Positions 6,628 to 8,350 of a DNA stretch of 8,350 nucleotides are shown piece after piece. The stretch is from assembly GCA_026002045.1 (NCBI GenBank), contig BOAV01000101.1, positions 1-8,350 of the forward strand, given 5' to 3'. Each line of letters starts with the position of its first letter. The stretch's first letter is position 1. The notes under the pieces were generated by a model, which did no database searches, was not told the origin of the DNA, and saw nothing but the letters and a program-made list of their open reading frames with translations. Source of the DNA: Spirochaetia bacterium. Its GTDB lineage: Bacteria; Spirochaetota; Spirochaetia; Treponematales; Breznakiellaceae. A program made the translations under genes and the position numbers.

Positions 6628-6771
6628 AATATTAACCACAGAGGGCACGGAGAGAAGACACAGAGTTCACAGAGAAGAAGAGAATAAAAAATCTAATTCC
6701 CCTCTGTGTTCTCTGTGAAACCTCCGTGCCCTGGAACCTTCGGTTCCTTGTGGTTTCTCTTCCTCTTCCTT
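6628..6771. repeat. CACAGAG-type palindromic intergenic repeat, copy 1 (pgk-tpiA)
   Basis: A repeat of about 144 bp fills the space between pgk and tpiA. The left arm begins AATATTAACCACAGAGGG and carries CACGGAG, CACAGAG and TTCACAGAGAAG. The right arm carries the same words inverted (CTCTGTG, CTCCGTGCCC, TTGTGGTT) and ends TTTCTCTTCCTCTTCCTTA, inside the pgk stop codon. Copy 2 lies on the other side of pgk in the same orientation with the same ends. Such CACAGAG repeats are known from many unrelated bacterial genomes, where chance translation gives TEGTE-like peptides. No function is established. Confidence 0.88.
6733..6747. repeat. Small perfect palindrome nested in repeat copy 1
   Basis: GGAACC-TTC-GGTTCC interrupts the right arm of the larger repeat: the arm reads CCGTGCCCT, then this palindrome, then TTGTGGTT. 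The mirrored left arm and copy 2 have CTCTGTGGTT or its complement without it. Its architecture (short perfect stem, TTC loop) matches the palindrome at 4048-4068. Confidence 0.75.
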
Positions 6772-8032
6772 ACCCGCGTGTAACTTCAATGCCGGGGAGT
6801 TTCTTCCCTTCCAGCAGTTCCAGGGATGCGCCGCCGCCGGTGGAGACGTGGCTCATTTTGGAGGCCAAGCCGAATTTGTTCACCGCCGCCACGGAATCGC
6901 CGCCGCCTACCACGGTGATGGTTCCCCGTCCGGTGGCGTCCGCTACCAGATGGGCAACCTGCTCGGTCCCTTTTGCAAAGGCGTCGAATTCAAAGACACC
7001 AACCGGGCCGTTCCACACAATGGTTTTGGCCTTGGCGAGGACTTCCTTGTACTTGGCTACGGTCTTGGGGCCAACGTCCAGGCCCATGAGGTTGTCGGGG
7101 ATGTCCAGGCCGTCGATGGCCACGGGCTTGGCGTTGGCGTCAAAGGTCTCGGCGCCGATGTGATCCAGGGGCAGGACAATCTCGGCCCCGGCTTTCTTGG
7201 CGGCTTCGATGATGCTCTTGGCGGTATCAAGTTGATCGTCTTCGATCAGGGACTTGCCCACCTTGTGCCCTTGAGCCTTGAGGAAGGTATAGGCCATACC
7301 TCCACCGATCACCAGGGCGGAAGCGTTTTTCAAGAGGCTTTCCAGCACGGCGATTTTCGAGGAAACCTTTGCCCCGCCGATGATGGCCACGAGCGGCTTC
7401 TGGGGATTGGTCACAATCGGCTCCAGATAGTTCACCTCTTTTTCCATCAAAAAGCCCGCCACCGAAACCGGCACGAACTTGGCAATGGAAGCGGTGGAAG
7501 CGTGATCCCGGTGGGCGGTGCCGAAGGCATCGTTCACAAAGATATCGCCATAGGATGCCAACTCTTTCGCCAACTTGTCCCGGTCGGCCGCCTCCTTGGC
7601 GGTCTCTTCCTTATGAAACCGGGTATTTTCCAGCATGATGATGGTCCCGGCGCCCTGTCCGTCGATAAAGGCCTTTTTGCCGTAATCCCCGTCTTCCCCG
7701 GCAAAGACTACGGGCTTGCCCAGCTTTTTCGCGAGGTATTCCGCCACAGGCTTTATCCGGTGCTTACCGGCGATGTACTTGGCCTCGTCAAAGGTCTTGC
7801 CGTCTTTCTCGGCCTTTTCCTGGGCCTTCTTGGCATCCTTGGAGGGGTCCCCCAAGTGGGACATCAGGGTCAGGGTCTTAACCCCCTGATCCAGGATGTA
7901 CTTGATGGTGGGAATCGCCGCCGTAATCCGGGTATCGTCCTGCACCACCCCGTCCTTCATGGGCACGTTAAAGTCCACCCGCATAATAACCCGCTTACCC
8001 TTAAGGTCTACGCTTTTGACTGTCTTAATCAT
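6770..8032 (-). CDS. pgk: Phosphoglycerate kinase
   Basis: A 420-aa cytoplasmic monomer that makes ATP from 1,3-bisphosphoglycerate. Substrate-site residues seen are Asp20 and Asn22 in RVDFN, Arg35 in DDTRI, His59, Arg138 in ENTRF and Arg175 in AHRDH. Nucleotide-side motifs are GGAKVSSK (219-226) and GGGDSVAA (377-384), and the end has STGGGASLELLEGK. The usual HLGRP motif reads HLGDP (59-63), so the arginine corresponding to Arg65 of yeast PGK is Asp62, followed by a lysine-rich insertion (about 64-90) ending GKHRIKPVAEYL. ATG 8032 has GGAGG 6 nt upstream. The frame stays open to 8242, but the extra 70 codons are translated repeat sequence and are not part of the protein. The TAA stop coincides with the end of repeat copy 1. 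Confidence 0.97.
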   Translation of the reverse strand: MIKTVKSVDLKGKRVIMRVDFNVPMKDGVVQDDTRITAAIPTIKYILDQGVKTLTLMSHLGDPSKDAKKAQEKAEKDGKTFDEAKYIAGKHRIKPVAEYLAKKLGKPVVFAGEDGDYGKKAFIDGQGAGTIIMLENTRFHKEETAKEAADRDKLAKELASYGDIFVNDAFGTAHRDHASTASIAKFVPVSVAGFLMEKEVNYLEPIVTNPQKPLVAIIGGAKVSSKIAVLESLLKNASALVIGGGMAYTFLKAQGHKVGKSLIEDDQLDTAKSIIEAAKKAGAEIVLPLDHIGAETFDANAKPVAIDGLDIPDNLMGLDVGPKTVAKYKEVLAKAKTIVWNGPVGVFEFDAFAKGTEQVAHLVADATGRGTITVVGGGDSVAAVNKFGLASKMSHVSTGGGASLELLEGKKLPGIEVTRG

Positions 8033-8038
8033 CTTAAA

Positions 8039-8043
8039 CCTCC
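8039..8043 (-). promoter_or_regulatory. Ribosome binding site fixing the pgk start
   Basis: GGAGG on the minus strand lies 6 nt before ATG 8032. It rules out the upstream in-frame start near 8242, whose first 70 codons run through repeat copy 2 and the gap terminator. Confidence 0.88.
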
Positions 8044-8053
8044 AAATAGAATT

Positions 8054-8201
8054 AATACTAACCACAGAGGGAAGAACACAGAGTTCACAGAGAAGATTAA
8101 GGAGAATAATTTTGAAGAAAGCATTTATTAATCCCCTTCTTCCTCCGTGTCCTCTGTGCAGGCTCTGCGTCCTCTGTGGTTTCTCTTCCTCTTCTTCCTT
8201 A
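8054..8201. repeat. CACAGAG-type palindromic intergenic repeat, copy 2 (gap-pgk)
   Basis: A repeat of about 148 bp lies upstream of pgk. The left arm AATACTAACCACAGAGGG, AACACAGAG and TTCACAGAGAAG is mirrored by CTCCGTG, CCTCTGTG and CCTCTGTGGTT. The right end TTTCTCTTCCTCTTCTTCCTTA is the same as copy 1 except for three extra bases. The AT-rich centre (about 8097-8131) differs from copy 1. With the terminator next to it, this region must also hold any separate promoter for pgk, but no clear -35/-10 pair is visible. Confidence 0.88.
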
Positions 8202-8205
8202 AAGT

Positions 8206-8235
8206 AAAAAAGCCCCGCCCATTGCGGGTCGGGGC
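8206..8235 (-). terminator. Intrinsic terminator of gap
   Basis: On the minus strand, GCCCCG and CCC pair with GGG and CGGGGC around the loop GCAAT, with one bulged A (8229), giving nine GC pairs followed by six T (8211-8206). It begins 26 nt after the gap stop codon, so gap should be largely transcribed apart from pgk. Confidence 0.9.
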
Positions 8236-8261
8236 CTTTCATTCATACCGGCAATACCGGC

Positions 8262-8350
8262 TTATTTTTTGCTGTCGATGTACTTGAGCAGATCCACTAC
8301 CTTGTTGGAATAGCCCCACTCGTTGTCGTACCAGGAAACCACCTTGAAGA
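8262..8350 (-). CDS. gap: Glyceraldehyde-3-phosphate dehydrogenase, C-terminal fragment
   Basis: Only the last 28 codons and the TAA stop lie in the window; the gene continues past 8350. The fragment begins FKVVSWYDNEWGYSNKVVDL and ends LLKYIDSKK. The SWYDNEWGYS block is diagnostic of the NAD(P)-dependent phosphorylating dehydrogenase that makes 1,3-bisphosphoglycerate; its conserved Asn and Glu lie near the C-terminus in the fold. It sits upstream of pgk and tpiA in glycolytic order and is followed by a strong terminator. Cofactor preference cannot be judged from this end. Confidence 0.95.
   Translation of the reverse strand, partial: FKVVSWYDNEWGYSNKVVDLLKYIDSKK

Noticed and set aside
6533..6718. 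Plus-strand open frame with TTEGTERRHRVHRE-like peptide
   Set aside because: It is antisense to tpiA and runs into the CACAGAG repeat, whose chance translation gives this type of peptide in many genomes.
6848..8131. Long plus-strand open frame opposite pgk
   Set aside because: It has no domain, is Gly/His-rich as expected from antisense of a GC-rich gene, and ends in the repeat.
8033..8242. A 70-codon N-terminal extension of pgk with a hydrophobic stretch that could look like a signal or membrane anchor
   Set aside because: The extra codons are translated repeat copy 2 and the gap terminator. A strong GGAGG and the conserved MIKTVKSVDLKGKRV start place the true ATG at 8032.

Overview
The window looks like chromosome of a spirochaete, most likely a termite-gut-type Treponema. 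The evidence is a PUR-domain protein of the BpuR type, a hybrid histidine kinase in the style of that group, a gap-pgk-tpiA glycolytic run, and molybdenum-cofactor genes, which host-associated treponemes such as T. pallidum generally lack. The genus assignment is inference from protein character only. Most genes are GC-rich (about 58-67% in lines counted by hand). One gene, at 2458-2898, is clearly more AT-rich.

Plus-strand block (1-2898): an AT-rich leader, a long alpha-D-phosphohexomutase, a PUR-family nucleic-acid-binding protein whose ribosome binding site overlaps the mutase stop codon, then a short TraX-like membrane protein that appears to lack its C-terminal half.

Minus-strand block (8350 down to 2912), in transcription order: the last 28 codons of gap; a strong intrinsic terminator; a copy of a CACAGAG-type palindromic repeat; pgk; a second copy of the repeat; tpiA; a membrane hybrid histidine kinase; mog; moaC. 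From tpiA to moaC the spacing is only 11-20 nt, so tpiA-kinase-mog-moaC is probably one transcription unit. The two blocks converge, with 13 nt between the TraX-like gene and moaC.

Functionally, gap, pgk and tpiA supply three consecutive steps of lower glycolysis. The phosphohexomutase links sugar phosphates to polysaccharide or glycogen pools. mog and moaC supply an early and a late step of molybdopterin synthesis, implying a molybdo- or tungsto-enzyme such as formate dehydrogenase elsewhere in the genome (inference).

The most unusual structure is a run of three abutting perfect or near-perfect DNA palindromes (4048-4136) inside the kinase gene. They stay in frame and encode an extra loop of roughly 20 residues between helix 3 and strand 4 of the receiver domain. 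A fourth short palindrome of the same design (GGAACC-TTC-GGTTCC, 6733-6747) interrupts one arm of the intergenic repeat between pgk and tpiA. Together they suggest a population of small palindromic elements that insert both in genes and in other repeats. No convincing sigma-70 promoter, tRNA, rRNA, CRISPR array or insertion sequence was found.
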